Part shown: positions 1 through 11,400 of the stretch, one piece after another
Position numbering within the stretch: the stretch's first letter is position 1
How the letters are laid out: every line of letters begins with the position of its first letter
Origin: Apium graveolens
Taxonomy: Eukaryota; Streptophyta; Magnoliopsida; Apiales; Apiaceae
DNA length: 64,000 nucleotides
Assembly (NCBI RefSeq): GCF_009905375.1
Contig: NC_133647.1
Location: forward strand, 3,657,847-3,721,846
Direction: 5' to 3'
Made by a program: the position numbers and the translations under genes
Notes under the pieces: generated by a model
What the model saw: only the letters and a program-made list of their open reading frames with translations
Told to the model about the DNA's origin: nothing
Database searches by the model: none

Positions 1-39
1 ACAAAATCAGAATATCGAACACTAGTTTAAAGAAGAGTG

Positions 40-216
40 AACAGTTCATTCATCGTAGTTTCATCAATGCGTCTTTGACTGTTTAGTATAGGTAATCAGT
101 CATTAGCCAATTCTTTCATGCTTTCTAGTCTAGATTTTATATGTTACTTGGTGATAGGTATTACTATATATATTGTAGCAGTGGAGATTGTAAGATAATA
201 GAAGATGTCAAGATCA
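40..216. repeat. Diverged direct repeat, copy A
   Basis: This segment and 665-844 are the same sequence with scattered substitutions. Both begin with an acagttcattcat motif and end with a shared stretch containing gagattgtaagataatagaa. The copies lie about 625 bp apart in the same orientation. No open frame is conserved between them, so this is probably a duplicated non-coding or old transposon fragment. Confidence 0.75.
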
Positions 217-664
217 GGATGAAGTATGGATGAGATTTTACAAGGCCGCGATTTTTGATTTACTTTCTCAATCGGTAGGCCAAGGTAATTTGATGAATCA
301 TAGTCCTAGCAATGAGATTGTTGCCATACTTGTCCCAAATTAGGTAACAAAACTAATCTCTGAATGACGTGACACCAATAACATGACTCTATGTGATATT
401 TTAATTAGTGAGATTGTTGTAAATCCAAATGGTTCATAATTGTTATAATTTTGGTACTTTAGCATTTCCTCTACTATAATATTGTACCATCATTTGTAGT
501 ATAAATTGAAAGGAGAATGGTAATTAAAAAGACATGTAAAATTCATTGATAGAAGTTTCGAAGGGACAAGCAAGTCAAGATGTTTGTTTAGAATTCAGTT
601 TAAAGTAAACTTATGGTCTATGTTTCCAAAGCTTAGTTTTGTATGAAGATACTCACATGATTAC

Positions 665-844
665 ACAGTTCATTCATTATAGTTTCGTTAAAGTGTCTTT
701 GCCTATTTAGTATTGGTAGTCAGTCAGTAACCATTTTTTTCCTACTTTGATTATAGTCTAGATTTTACATGATACTTGGTTACAGGAATTATTATATATA
801 TAGTAGCAGCGGAGATTGTAAGATAATAGAAGATGTTAGGATCA
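665..844. repeat. Diverged direct repeat, copy B
   Basis: Second copy of the segment at 40-216, in direct orientation. The intervening 217-664 and the following 845-1692 show no convincing gene. A 64-codon minus-strand open stretch at 1192-1386 has no recognisable motif. Confidence 0.75.
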
Positions 845-1692
845 AGAAAGAGTAAAAGGCTGAACGTTAAATGTTAATTACCTTAGCTCCAACTGGCCAA
901 CCAAAATTAACAAAGTGACATGAGAAACTAAAGACTACGTGAACTTAAACAGTACATGTAGTAACACATCACTTCAATAGTCTTATATTGATTGTTGAGC
1001 TTTCCCGACGGTCCTTCTTGGCTTTGCTATTTTGAAGAAGTTCAAAGATAACATGAGGTTGGTTGATACCAACCTCCAAGCCCCCTTCATCATCATAGAG
1101 TTCATATTATTCTCCTAATAAGTCTATGCTATTGAATGACTTATCTTCACTTCATAAATGCAAACAAAAATAAGTAAGTAAAATTAGAAGTCTAAATCAT
1201 AGTATTATCATTACAGGAAATATGAAAATATACCACTGAGTCGCCACTCCAAAATCCTCCAAAAATGCACTTGAGGGGTGAAAAGCTAGTGCACTTGAGT
1301 TGCAAAAGAGGTGTGTATCCATGTTGGACACTCATTTTTTGAGTAAATGGCCTGACAACATTTGTATCAATAATCACATTGCCCACCTTTTGACAAGTAT
1401 CACACTATACAAAAGAAAAAACATGTTTATGAAAATATAAATTTTTCAATAAACAAAACATGAAAAACAAAGAAAGAAGAGGTTGACCTTAAGTGCACCA
1501 CTAGGTGCATTTCGAACGTTTGGCCAATTTTGATTTGGTATGACATGAATATACTTGGTCTTGATTCCATCACAGTTTGTACATGCCATCTAAAACCTAC
1601 ATTTCAATATTTTAACAAAGCTAATACACAAGTATATATACATGTCAAAGAAAAATTTAAAGGCTAAGTCAAACCTTAAATGAACAAACAAA

Positions 1693-2127
1693 TTAAGAGC
1701 CATCACCTCCAAAAGGCCTAAGGTTGGTTATGTTGTTGAGCTTTGCAGTGAACTTAACCAAGTAATTCATCATTTTCACTCCACACACTATGTTTTCTCT
1801 CTTTAGCTCTTTTAAGTATTTATTGTGGAGTCCACCAAAATGGTGTAATATATATGGGAGGAGCTCCACACAAATCTTAAATCTTTTGATACGGGGATAA
1901 TCACCTCTTAAGAAATTGTTTGTGGTATTAACTTTGTATTGAATTTTTCATCCGACTGCACAAAATTTAATTTTGATCATAACTATTATAGAACACCTCT
2001 TAGCTCCTAGTACCTGCCTATATTGTGATCTTCTATTTGGTTTGGTTTTATGAACAATGAAGTTTTTTACCTCAAAGCCAAATTTATGTAACACTATCTC
2101 TGAAACGACCTTGTGAGTTTGAGTGAA
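1693..2127 (-). pseudogene. Unrecognised broken coding remnant
   Basis: On the minus strand a single frame stays open for 145 codons from 2127 to the TAA at 1695-1693, interrupted only by one TGA at 1950-1948. That is long for DNA this AT-rich. The upstream half reads as mixed hydrophobic and basic residues (for example HKFGFEVKNFIVHKT). The downstream half includes FLRGDYPRIKRFKICVELL and ends NLRPFGGDGS. No catalytic motif or known domain was recognised and no ATG begins the frame, so it would be an internal exon or a decayed gene. It lies just downstream, on the same strand, of the T2-ribonuclease-like remnant at 3168-3656. It could be an unrelated gene fragment carried by a transposon, and chance openness cannot be excluded. 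Confidence 0.3.
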
Positions 2128-2376
2128 TTAAAATATTAAAAAAAATCAAGTAGTCAAATTTTCAAACCTTAAGTTTAAATATCAATTGTTAAAGAAATTT
2201 TACATAAAACAATTTTATTTGTGATTTTCCAGAAATTCCATTTACTTAACTTGACCTCTAAAAAAGTTGGTTATTCGAATTTCTTTTAAAAGAAGCTTAA
2301 ATTATTATTTGTGAAAATCCCGTGATTATATTTTAATAAAAAAAGTATAATAGTCAGTTAATATTTTAAGGATAAA

Positions 2377-2408
2377 CTAGCTTTATAGCCTGTGCAATAC
2401 ACGTGCAT
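2377..2408 (-). mobile_element. Possible Helitron-type 3' end
   Basis: On the minus strand the sequence reads GTG-tatt-GCAC followed by a short spacer and CTAG, with T as the next base. This is the arrangement of Helitron 3' termini (short hairpin, about 10 nt, CTRR, then host T). The hairpin is weak and no 5' TC end was located. The rest of 2128-3167 is AT-rich with no gene seen. Confidence 0.25.
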
Positions 2409-3167
2409 ACTATAGATTTTGCTAATTGAAACTGTTTTCGCCGTAATTTTTGACGATATATTTATGTTGTTACCTAATAAATGAATAATTTATTTGTTTA
2501 TGCATATGAGCACGAGTGATTGATGTATGTTTGCAATGGTGAATTCGCAAGAAGTAATAAATTCTGTTAATATACATATTTTTCCATTTTGTAATTAAAT
2601 GATATTTGTAATATGTTAATTTTTAGAAAGTAAAATAAATACAAGTGATTACGTGTGTATGATGTATATCAATCACTTTAAATATAAAATATTTATTAAT
2701 TTATTTTTTAATTATTTGATGTGTTTATGTGTTACAAATGTGATTGTTGAGTCATACCACATAGGTAATTGACGTCAGTATCACTGAATGATATATGATA
2801 GTCTTCATCCCAATAACTTTCTATATTGGTATCTTCCAACAGATTGTTAATATTTTCTAAACTAGCTTATTATTTTTATAATGGCTCCAAAATTTACCCA
2901 TGGTTTCTTAATTTTTCTTCAACATAATTAATTTTTTAATATATGTGTCTAACAACGATGTTAACAACCTATTTGACGGTGGGAGTATATGATATATGTC
3001 ATAGAATGATTAATACTGCAACATAAATCGTACATCTGTATAAATAGTTTATTCTATTTTTTATTTCATTGAATTTAATATAATATTTCGCCATTTCATG
3101 AAGAGGTTAGATTGATGACAAGTAAAAATATACGAGTATGTATATGTATGTGTGTCTCTATATTATA

Positions 3168-3656
3168 TTATATATATACTTGTTTTTTTTGCCCCGCCAT
3201 ATTCACCCTTTGACATAATACCTGTTTGAACCTCAGTATAAGTTGTGGCAAGTTGTAATTGCCCTCTTCCACAAGAAATTTGGAAGCAAGCCTTGCCACA
3301 TCACGACAATAGTTCAAATTCATAATATTTCCTTGATATATGTTGTGAGTTTGAAACTCATGAACCATAACTTTCATTGAATTACCAAAAATAGCCTTCC
3401 AATAGATTTCTCTAAATTCCATTCATTTCTTAGCATTGAGCATCTTCACTATTTTAGTATGAATTTCTTCACTCACTGGTTCACGGTTTATCAATGGAAT
3501 GAGTTTGTCACGTGTTTTGTTATATGGCCATAGTCCGTGTATTAATATCGCATCCCCCACCTTGTTCAACATAATATGTAAAAACCATTGGCTTAAATAT
3601 AGGTAGTTTGTCAGTGAAGGAGTTAGTATCATCATCATCTCCCTGCTCCTCATTTC
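3168..3656 (-). pseudogene. RNase T2-like exon with in-frame stop
   Basis: Reading leftward, the frame carries a YLYLSQW segment and then ILIHGLWPYN. The latter matches the first catalytic block of T2/S-type ribonucleases (IHGLWP, with the active-site histidine codon at 3537-3539). A second block reads HEFQTH, where the family normally has HEWxKHG, so the lysine and glycine positions are changed. A helix-like YCRDVARLASKF follows, as in the family. Between the blocks a TGA at 3425-3423 breaks the frame, and the next codon continues in phase. A TTTTTAG acceptor lies just upstream of 3656 and a CAG/GTATT donor at 3222-3220, so this looks like an exon of a spliced gene. T2 RNases are secreted or vacuolar endoribonucleases (S-RNases and phosphate-starvation RNases). 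The stop and altered second block argue that this copy is inactive. Identification rests on motifs alone. Confidence 0.5.
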
Positions 3657-3750
3657 CTAAAAATGAGTATTAGACAGTTAAATAAAAGTTGAAAAATGAA
3701 ATACAGAGTCAACAAAAAATTCACTAGATCCCAAATTCAACCTTGCACTA

Positions 3751-3804
3751 TAAAATTTTAAAACCAACGTGACAAAACAGTAATGCACTTGCTAGGACCA
3801 ACAT
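3751..3804 (-). other. Possible signal-peptide exon of the RNase-like remnant
   Basis: An ATG at 3804-3802 on the minus strand opens a short hydrophobic run (MLVLASALLFCHVGFKIL) that ends in TAG. It lies about 100 bp upstream of the putative splice acceptor of the RNase T2-like exon. Its position and hydrophobicity would suit a signal peptide, but the stop means it cannot be joined as it stands. Otherwise 3657-4018 holds nothing recognisable. Confidence 0.2.
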
Positions 3805-4018
3805 TTCTTCCCTTGGAATGAATTTTTAGGCCTGAAAAATATGATTATTTGATTTATATATATAGGTATATATGCACATATTAATTATACAAAAATTGAT
3901 AATTTTTAATAAATTAATAATGACGAGGTGAATTAAATATTATATTGATATTGATGTAGAGGTATAATTGTCAGATGAATTAATTTGCTCAACAAATTCC
4001 TCTAACGATCACTGGGAT

Positions 4019-4046
4019 ATTAATGTAGGGGTATTAATGTAGGGGT
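4019..4046. repeat. Short tandem duplication at copia break-point
   Basis: The 14-nt segment attaatgtaggggt occurs twice in tandem immediately left of the point where the copia protease coding sequence stops. It may be filler DNA made when the element was truncated. Confidence 0.6.
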
Positions 4047-4049
4047 ACA

Positions 4050-6517
4050 ATGATAACATTTCCAGCTTGCAAACAGCCATATCCCTCAGTTAAACCTTTG
4101 CTGTTATCTCCAAAGGTAATCACTGGGCCAGCTTTCTCAACCACATTTGATAGCAGGGCTCTATCTCCGGTCATATGTCTTGACGATCCATTGTCAAGAA
4201 TCCACACTGCCGGTTCCACCTGTTTACTGCCCTGCACTTCAAATGGATTAGACCTTCTTCGGAATTCAAACTTGGTTGGGTCCGACATACTTGTAGAATT
4301 GGCCTTTGTCAGGCAAAACAACATTCTTAATTTTCATGTTCTCAACTTTCTCAATGACTGGACATTTGACCTTGTAAACAGCCTTAACAAATTTCTGTTT
4401 AGGCTTAGGCACAAATGTCTCCTTTCTAGCCTTAGAAGGACTAGCAGTCTTAGACCTATCATGCTTCTTATTATTCACATGTTAACGAGGAGTAGTCTTA
4501 TCACTAGAAACATGCTTACCATTAAAATAAGCATACATCAAATTGAAAGCACAAGACATATAATTAGAAACACCACATGCTTTATGAGAGAGATTAACAA
4601 CAGGCAAATTATGCATGGTAGACATGGCATTTTTGTTATCCAACTCATGTGTGTCTGTGTTAGTCTCAGTTGCTTTCACAACTTTGACTGGAACTTTGAC
4701 AGGAACTTTAGACACACTTGAATTGGAAACAACCTTTGCATTAGCAAGATCTTCAGCACGCATTTCTTCTTGAATAATAGAGGAGGTCGTATCAAATGGT
4801 TCAGCAATTGATCTTTTATAGAGGGGTTCATCAACACCCTTTAGCAAAAGTGGTACTTCCCTACCTTTAGCATAGACATGAGGAGGGAAGTCTATGCCTA
4901 ATTCTCCAATAGCAGCATTGTAATCATAACCTATTCCAGATGTTTGATTAACAGCTTGCTTACTGTAGAACTCTTTAGCCTTCGAACAAGAATTGTAGTA
5001 GGCTTAACCTTAGTCTCAAGACCGGTGATCTTGTCTTTGAGAATAGTTTCGAGTTGTCTATAACAGTTAACTCTATTCTCTAGAAAAGATACTTGTTCTT
5101 TTAACTTGTCTTGATTAATGTGCACAAGTCTTAATTCATTAACCTCTTTCTCAAGGTCTTTGATCTGCTAACTTAACAGTTCATTATCATGACGAGCACA
5201 ATCTAAGGAACCTCCTAGATGATAAATTAATTCAGCATCAGTAAATTTTACCACTTTTCTTGACGATGAAGCTTTTCCATCAATAGCCATAAGAGCAAGA
5301 TTCTCATCTTCTTCATCTTCACTATCAGTATCATCCCAGCTTCTTCCCTTTGCCAGATAAGCCCTTTCAGAGTTACTCTTCTAATTTGAATCATAAGAGT
5401 TCTTCCTTACCTGCTTTGGCTTCTTGCATTCTGTGGCAAAGTGTCCCAACTCATTGCAGTTATAGCATCTAATGGTGCTCCGATCAACCATCCCTGTTTT
5501 GTATCCACCACTACTGGTGTTAGAGGATGAAGATCCACCTGTCTGAAATCTGTTGTAGTTGGACTTGTACTTGAACTTGGGATTTCTCTTGAATCTGACA
5601 TTGGAGAATCTCTTGACAATCTGGGCCATTGACTCATCTTCCAATTGCTCCAGCTCTTCCAAGGAATAAAAAGCATCACTGGATTGATTTGAAGTAGGAG
5701 GATCATATTCTGCTACTAACACATTTTCCTCAGCCTTGGAAAACTGTACCATTCTCTCCGACTGTTGAGATTGTTGTTGTTGTTGACCTTCAGCTACAAG
5801 AGCAGTAGATGTGCTGACCATTCTATCTTTCCCGTAGACTTCCTTCTGCTGAATCTGCTCCAACTCATAGGTTTTTAACACACCATAAAGTCTATCCAAA
5901 GAAATCTCACTCAGATCTCTAGCTTCTCTTATGACAGTGATTCTATGTTCAAGATGAGTTGGCAGTGTTAAAAGGAACTTTTTGTTGACCTCCCTGATTG
6001 AATAATATTTTCCATTTATGTTCAGGTTGTTGATCAATGCATTGTACCTCTCAAACACTTCAGTAATTCCTTCTCCTGGATTGGATTTAAAATGTTCATA
6101 CTCAGAGGTTAGGATCTCCAACTTGTTCTCCCGAACTTCCTATGTACCTTCATTAATCACCTCAATAGTTTCCCAGATGTGTTTGGAATTTTTACAGTTC
6201 ATCACATGTCTGTTCATCAAGGGATCGAGGGAATCAACTAAAATTAACTGAAGGCTGGCATCCAAGGAGGCTTCTTCTTTTTCAGCAGGAGAAAAATTCT
6301 TCGGCTCTTTTGCATAGGTTCTAACTTTGGTAATCACAACATCATCTACTATCACCTCTGGTTCAATAACCATCGGAGTTTTTGGACCCTTCTTTAACAA
6401 GTTCAGATATTTGGGATTTGCAACTTGTAAAAACAAGAGCATCTTCTTCTTCCACATAATATAATTTTCTTTATCAAATAGTGGAATTTTAACGGTTCCA
6501 AGTTTTTTTGAAGTCAT
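4050..6517 (-). pseudogene. Broken copia gag-protease
   Basis: The likely start is the ATG at 6517 (MTSKKLG...), since gag homologues begin in this way. The first part is the UBN2-type capsid region with a FDKENYIMWKKKM motif. A TAG at 6139-6137 interrupts it, and the same frame then runs through the rest of capsid (ALINNLNINGKYYSIREV) to a CCHC zinc knuckle, CYNCNELGHFATEC. Another TAG at 5383-5381 precedes an acidic stretch (DDTDSEDEEDENL) and a coiled coil around 5125-4931. Frameshifts lie between 4931 and 4847 and between 4478 and 4324. The protease core reads WILDNGSSRHMTGD, so the catalytic D-S-G of the family has become D-N-G. The product would be a virus-like-particle structural protein; this copy cannot make one. 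An open plus-strand frame at 4050-4721 is only the antisense of this region. Confidence 0.85.
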
Positions 6518-6598
6518 TATGAATTTTTGAATAAATAAAAATTCAAGGAGTTGAAAAATCACAAAAGTCTAGGATCTTGATTTGTTCGTTAATCAGAA

Positions 6599-6611
6599 GG
6601 CTCTGATACCA
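6599..6611 (-). other. Primer-binding site (tRNA-iMet), copia element
   Basis: The minus strand reads TGGTATCAGAGCC, the complement of the 3' end of plant initiator methionine tRNA, two bases after the LTR end. This fixes the direction of the element and the LTR boundary. Confidence 0.9.
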
Positions 6612-6613
6612 AT

Positions 6614-7911
6614 TGTTAGGTCTCAATGTGTTTGTAGAAGGGGGGGGGGTTGAATACAAACTATACCGTTTAATCGAATTTAGTGCGGAATAAAAATTGA
6701 AACAAAATTCAAGTTAAATAAAAATATTATTAAACTTGAAAGGTGTTACAACAACGATATCGATTACAAGAGATTAATCTCAAATTAATTATCACAAATC
6801 TAGAATAAATTCGACATGAACTTTTTTCTATTTTTGCAATAAAAAGAATCAAATGCTAAACGCAATTTGAGATTAAGTTCTAGGGATTTTGATCCGCTAG
6901 ATAGTTACACAAGAACAAGAGAATGATTCCTAGTTGTTTGGATTTAACTTTAAAACTAGAAATTGTAATCTTGAAGTTTGCAGATGAAAGATGAAATATT
7001 GTCTGCTTCTTTTCTTTTTGTTCTTGGTTGGTTGACTTGTGTTCTGTTGGATGATTGTGTCTTCTACTGCTTCTGTCTTTTTAATTCAATCAACAGAATC
7101 ACTTGAACTGGAATGACAATCGGTTGAACTAGCAAGACAATCCCAACAGCTGGTAAAACTTTCGGTATGACAAATGAATGAACTAGCAAGACAATCTCAA
7201 CAGCTGGTAGGACTTTCAGCAAGACAATTAAATGAACTGGCATGACTTTCGGTATGACTATTGATTGTCATACCGATTGTCATACTAGTACAAAAGATTG
7301 TCTTGCTGAATTAATATTGAATTTAAATTCAACTAAAATTATGAATATTAATTCAGAATTAATTAATCATTTAAATCAATTAATCAATAAATTAATCTTT
7401 CCAGATATAATTTATTTTCTTAATTAAACCATATGACTTAATTAATTAATAGAGAATTAATACTAATCTTGAACAGCAGCCATTCTTCTGAAAATCACTG
7501 AGAATTATAAATCAATTCCACCACTTCAATGTTGACACTCGATGTACTGTCTGGTTTATGAGTGACTAACTTTCGTGACGTTTCTTCATGTCTTGACTTT
7601 GATACTTGATTTTCTTCAGATTAAATCTCTGTAATTATCTGATACCCTGACGAGATCTCTGTCACTAGATTAAATCCACAATCTTGATTTATATCACTGA
7701 GACTTGATCAATTTCTTGAACTTCTTCCAGTGAAGTAATTCCTCAAGTCTGTAGATGAACCTTGTTTCTGAATCCTTTGACAGATGTTACTTTGCGAGAT
7801 CTCTTTAACGGTAGATCTACTATTTACTTGTTACATTCTTATTTGAATTGAGTTAAATTCTCGAATAAACAAATAGGCTATGACATATGCCTTTCAAAAT
7901 CTTATCCAACA
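6614..7911 (-). repeat. 5' LTR of the copia element
   Basis: On the minus strand this 1,298-bp segment begins TGTTGGATAAG at 7911 and ends CCTAACA at 6614, the TG...CA ends of an LTR. The primer-binding site follows after a 2-nt spacer. It contains a run of G residues near 6641-6650 and short imperfect repeats at about 7090-7260 built from agcaagacaatc and ctggtaggactttc-type motifs. No partner LTR is in the window. Confidence 0.85.
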
Positions 7912-8426
7912 CATAACTCCATAACTCCAAAACTCTTAAAATTGTATTTTAAGGGATAAGATTGAAGTTTTTTTCGGTTTTGTTATAATTTTTCGGGAAT
8001 AAAACATTTTTATTTTCATAGAAATATAAAAATTTATAGCATAAAGAAAAAAAAATATTTCAATCTGAACCCCTATAATATAAATTTAACGTCTCGGAAA
8101 TATTGTGTTATATAAACGGTTCCTAAACTCTCTCATCATACTTATAAAATTTAATCATTTGAATAAATAAGTTAAAATATTTATAACCAAAATTTATATA
8201 AAAATATTAAAAATAACTTGGACATTGTACTACATATAATCTAGTCAAATTTTTAAAAAGTTATTACAAATCATATCGTGGTCGAGATGGAAATTAAAAA
8301 GTTTTTTTATTAAATGGACCATATAATCAACTTCCATTTTTATTAATTTCAAAAAAAAAACTTCCAATCGAATCAAATTATAATCGAATTATAATTTTAA
8401 TAAAATTCACAAGTTTATTAACGACC
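7912..8426. other. Intergenic AT-rich DNA, upstream region of the UIEF-like gene
   Basis: Lies between the outer end of the copia LTR and the TATA box of the next gene. It is AT-rich with several homopolymer A/T runs. No open frame or repeat was recognised, and it presumably contains the distal promoter of the gene at 8460-13088. Confidence 0.5.
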
Positions 8427-8434
8427 TATAAATA
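8427..8434 (+). promoter_or_regulatory. TATA box of UIEF-like gene
   Basis: TATAAATA lies about 30 bp upstream of a CA-rich region (near 8455-8465) that would suit the transcription start. A pyrimidine-rich leader typical of plant 5' UTRs follows. Confidence 0.6.
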
Positions 8435-8459
8435 TATACACGACAATACAAGCACAGTT

Positions 8460-11400
8460 CTAACATAAATTCAATTCAATCGCCCCCTTTTAAAATCATC
8501 AACAAACACAAACCCTAGCTCTCTTAATTTCTTCAATTCTCATAAATTCAGGTAAAATATCACCACCCCTTCTTTTCTTTTTCATTGTTATGTGTTTATT
8601 CTTTTAAAGATTCAATCTTTTCTTTGTTTTGATTAATTTTATCTATTAAAGATTCAATTTTTATTTTCTTTCAACTTGATTGTGTCTTTGTTTTGGATAA
8701 TTTGATGCTAATTAAGGTGTAATTGAGTAGAATAACAAGGTGTAATCTTGTTTGGTGTAATGGGTTATGTTCAATTTAGAGATTGCTAGGATTTTTTCGG
8801 GTCGAAAAGTCGATAACTGTTATTGGGATGTTTGAGGTGTTTGCTACTAGTTTAGGTGTAATATATGGGAAAACAAGGTTTAATCTTGTTAGGTTTAATG
8901 GGTTGTGTTCATAGAATTTTCCGGGTCGAAAAGTCGATAGTTTTTTGATTTTGAGGTGTTTTGATACTAATCTAGGTGTAATATAGTGGAACAACAAGGT
9001 GTAATCTTGTTAGCTATAATGGGTTCTGTTCAATTTAGTGATTTTTAGAATTTTTCGGGTTGAAAAGTCGATAGCTGATATTGGAAAATTTGAGGTGTTT
9101 TGCTACTAATTTAGGTTTAGTATAGTGGAACAAAAAGGTACAATCTTTGTTACGTTTAATGGGTTGGGTTCAGTTTAGAGATTGTTGGAATTTTTCGGGT
9201 CAAGAAGTCGTTAGCTGTTCGATAAGTCTTTATAAATCTGTTGGAAAATTTGAGGTGTTCTGCTTCTAATTTAGGGGTAAGATACTGGAACAACAAGGTG
9301 CAATCTTGTTAAGGTGTAATGGATTGTATTCAATTTGTTGGAATGTTTTCGGGTCGGAAAAGTTGCTAGCTGTTCGATAAGTTTTTATAAATCTATCTGC
9401 TTTTTAGGTGTTTTGGTACTGATTTATGCCTCAACAAGTAAAATTTAATGTGTAAAATTGACGGGAATAGTGAGGTGAAATCTTATTGGTCTAAGGGGTT
9501 GTATTCAATTCGCACATATTGGATTTATAAGGGAGGTCTGAAACGGATAGGGGTTTAAAGAAGTCTTTATAAATCTGTGGGATATTTGATGGGGATTTTT
9601 AAAATTTGTTTAATATTTAAATAGGTTTTAAAAAATTTCCTTGGAAATTGGTAGTATTGAATATGAAGTTTAAGTGTATTCGTGGTATAAAAGAATTAAT
9701 CAGGTTTCAAGTATTTGGTGGATTTTGAAAAGGCTTTTTTGTACCTACAAAGCTAAGTTACAAAAGAGAATTTATGGACTAGGCTCAAACACCACTTAAC
9801 TCCTTTAAGTTTATACTGTTTGGTAGAATTGATAAATCCGTAGATTAATATATAATCAGTTAAAAGCTTCTAAACTTTGAATGGGCACGCCTTTTAAGAG
9901 TCTCTCTAGATTTAGAAGGGAACATACTACCAGACATTTTGTAGGTATTCTTCCTTTGTTGATATTTTGCCTCTAATTTTTTCTGCAGATGGCAACTAAA
10001 CCATTAACAACGGAGGCAATTGCTATCACAGAGAAGAAAATGGACATGACATTAGGTGTGTATACTATATTCTTTCATTTTTGATATTGTATATTGATGA
10101 TGATAATTGCTAAAAGGGTTTGTACTATTGCTGACAGATGATATTATCAAGATGTCCAAAAACAACACCAGTAAACCCAAGAGGCAGCAGAGACTTCCAG
10201 TAAGTAATTTCTCTATATTAATTTATTTTTTTCCAAATTTTATCTAACTTGTTGACTGTTGAGTTGTATTAAGTGCTGATATTATGTTTACTTGTCCCTT
10301 GATTATGTGATCTTCTGCAGAATAAAAGTCAAAATATTATGAGTAATGCCCCTTTAGATAAATCAGTAAAGTTGCGAAGTTACATGGACTCAAGATCTTC
10401 ACTTAGACAGGTGTTAACTCAATACATGCCGACTTTTCCATAGTTGAAATGAAACTTCTTTTTCTGTTGATGATGTACTTGTACATAAGTTTGACAGGGA
10501 ATAATTTTATCTCCTAATTTCCAGGCTACTCTTGCTAAGAGAAGATCAAATTTCCAGGGAAACCAGTTTCCCTTGGCTGCTGAGCATGCTCGTAAGGCTT
10601 TTGTTGCACCTATTCGAAATAAACCTTTCAGCCAAAGCAGGGCAAGGAATATGACAACTCCAAGGTAAACTTCTCTTCTCTTTTGTTCTCCAAGGAAGAA
10701 AAATAAATTCAGACTCTTTGTTTAGTATTACTAAATTAATGAGTTGCTTTCAAATTTATCGTACCAAATTTATATTGAAAATAAATGTTTGGGGAATTTC
10801 CTGCAGGTAATTTTTGTTCTGGATGTGTCTATAGACTGCTTGATATCAATGAGCATATTATTTATGAGGCTCATCATTTTAATGGGGTCTGAGTAGCAAG
10901 TGTTTGGTTGGTTTCGCTAAGATGTCATCTCTTATGTTTGTGGCATCTGGAATTAGTTTGAGCAGTACCATGTCATGTCTTGGGACCAACTGTATTAATG
11001 TTTGTACACATCAAAATATTTTGGTTTGCTGCCATTGAAATTACAAAGACTGCTTAAGAAAATAGTTTTGGATTGCATCTATTGATTGGATAACGTTTCA
11101 ATTGTGAAGAAGCGATTGAACTCAGAAGTTTGTCATAGTGTCAGTGTAGCACAATGTTCTTGAACTAGGCCCTGCATAGTACTGTAAGCGTATAATCTTG
11201 CTTCTGAAAATGTGGAAGAGTTCTTTAGGCCACATTCTCAAGTTTTCGCTATAATCATCATATCAGTTGTTGTAAACCAGTTTTAAATGTCCTTTCCTGA
11301 TGGCCTCCTCATGGAAACATCTGTTTCTACTTGAAAAGATCTGTAGAAATTTGGATTGTGTATATATTGCATGCTTAGGCCCGGTTGGTTTATTCACTCA

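Larger units (their letters stand above)
4050..7911 (-). mobile_element. Truncated Ty1/copia (Sirevirus-like) retrotransposon
   Basis: Read on the minus strand the order is 5' LTR (7911-6614), primer-binding site complementary to initiator tRNA-Met (6611-6599), gag with UBN2-type domain and CCHC knuckle, a coiled-coil region, then the start of the aspartic protease. Homology stops at about 4050, a few codons after the protease core, so integrase, reverse transcriptase, RNase H and the 3' LTR are missing. The long gag with an acidic and coiled-coil extension before protease, together with LTR ends TGTTGGATAAG and CCTAACA, is typical of the Sirevirus/Maximus group of copia elements. Several stops and frameshifts make it non-autonomous. 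Confidence 0.85.

Noticed and set aside
1192..1386. 64-codon minus-strand frame as a C-terminal exon of the RNase T2 relic
   Set aside because: It is on the right strand and side, but there is no conserved cysteine pattern or splice sites convincing enough to join it.
4050..4721. 223-codon plus-strand open frame
   Set aside because: It is the antisense of the copia gag-protease region, whose minus-strand frame has recognisable zinc-knuckle and protease motifs. The plus-strand product has none.
8776..8997. Minus-strand 73-codon frame in the UIEF leader intron
   Set aside because: It is produced by the tandem intron repeat, with internal repetition matching the DNA period, and has no domain.
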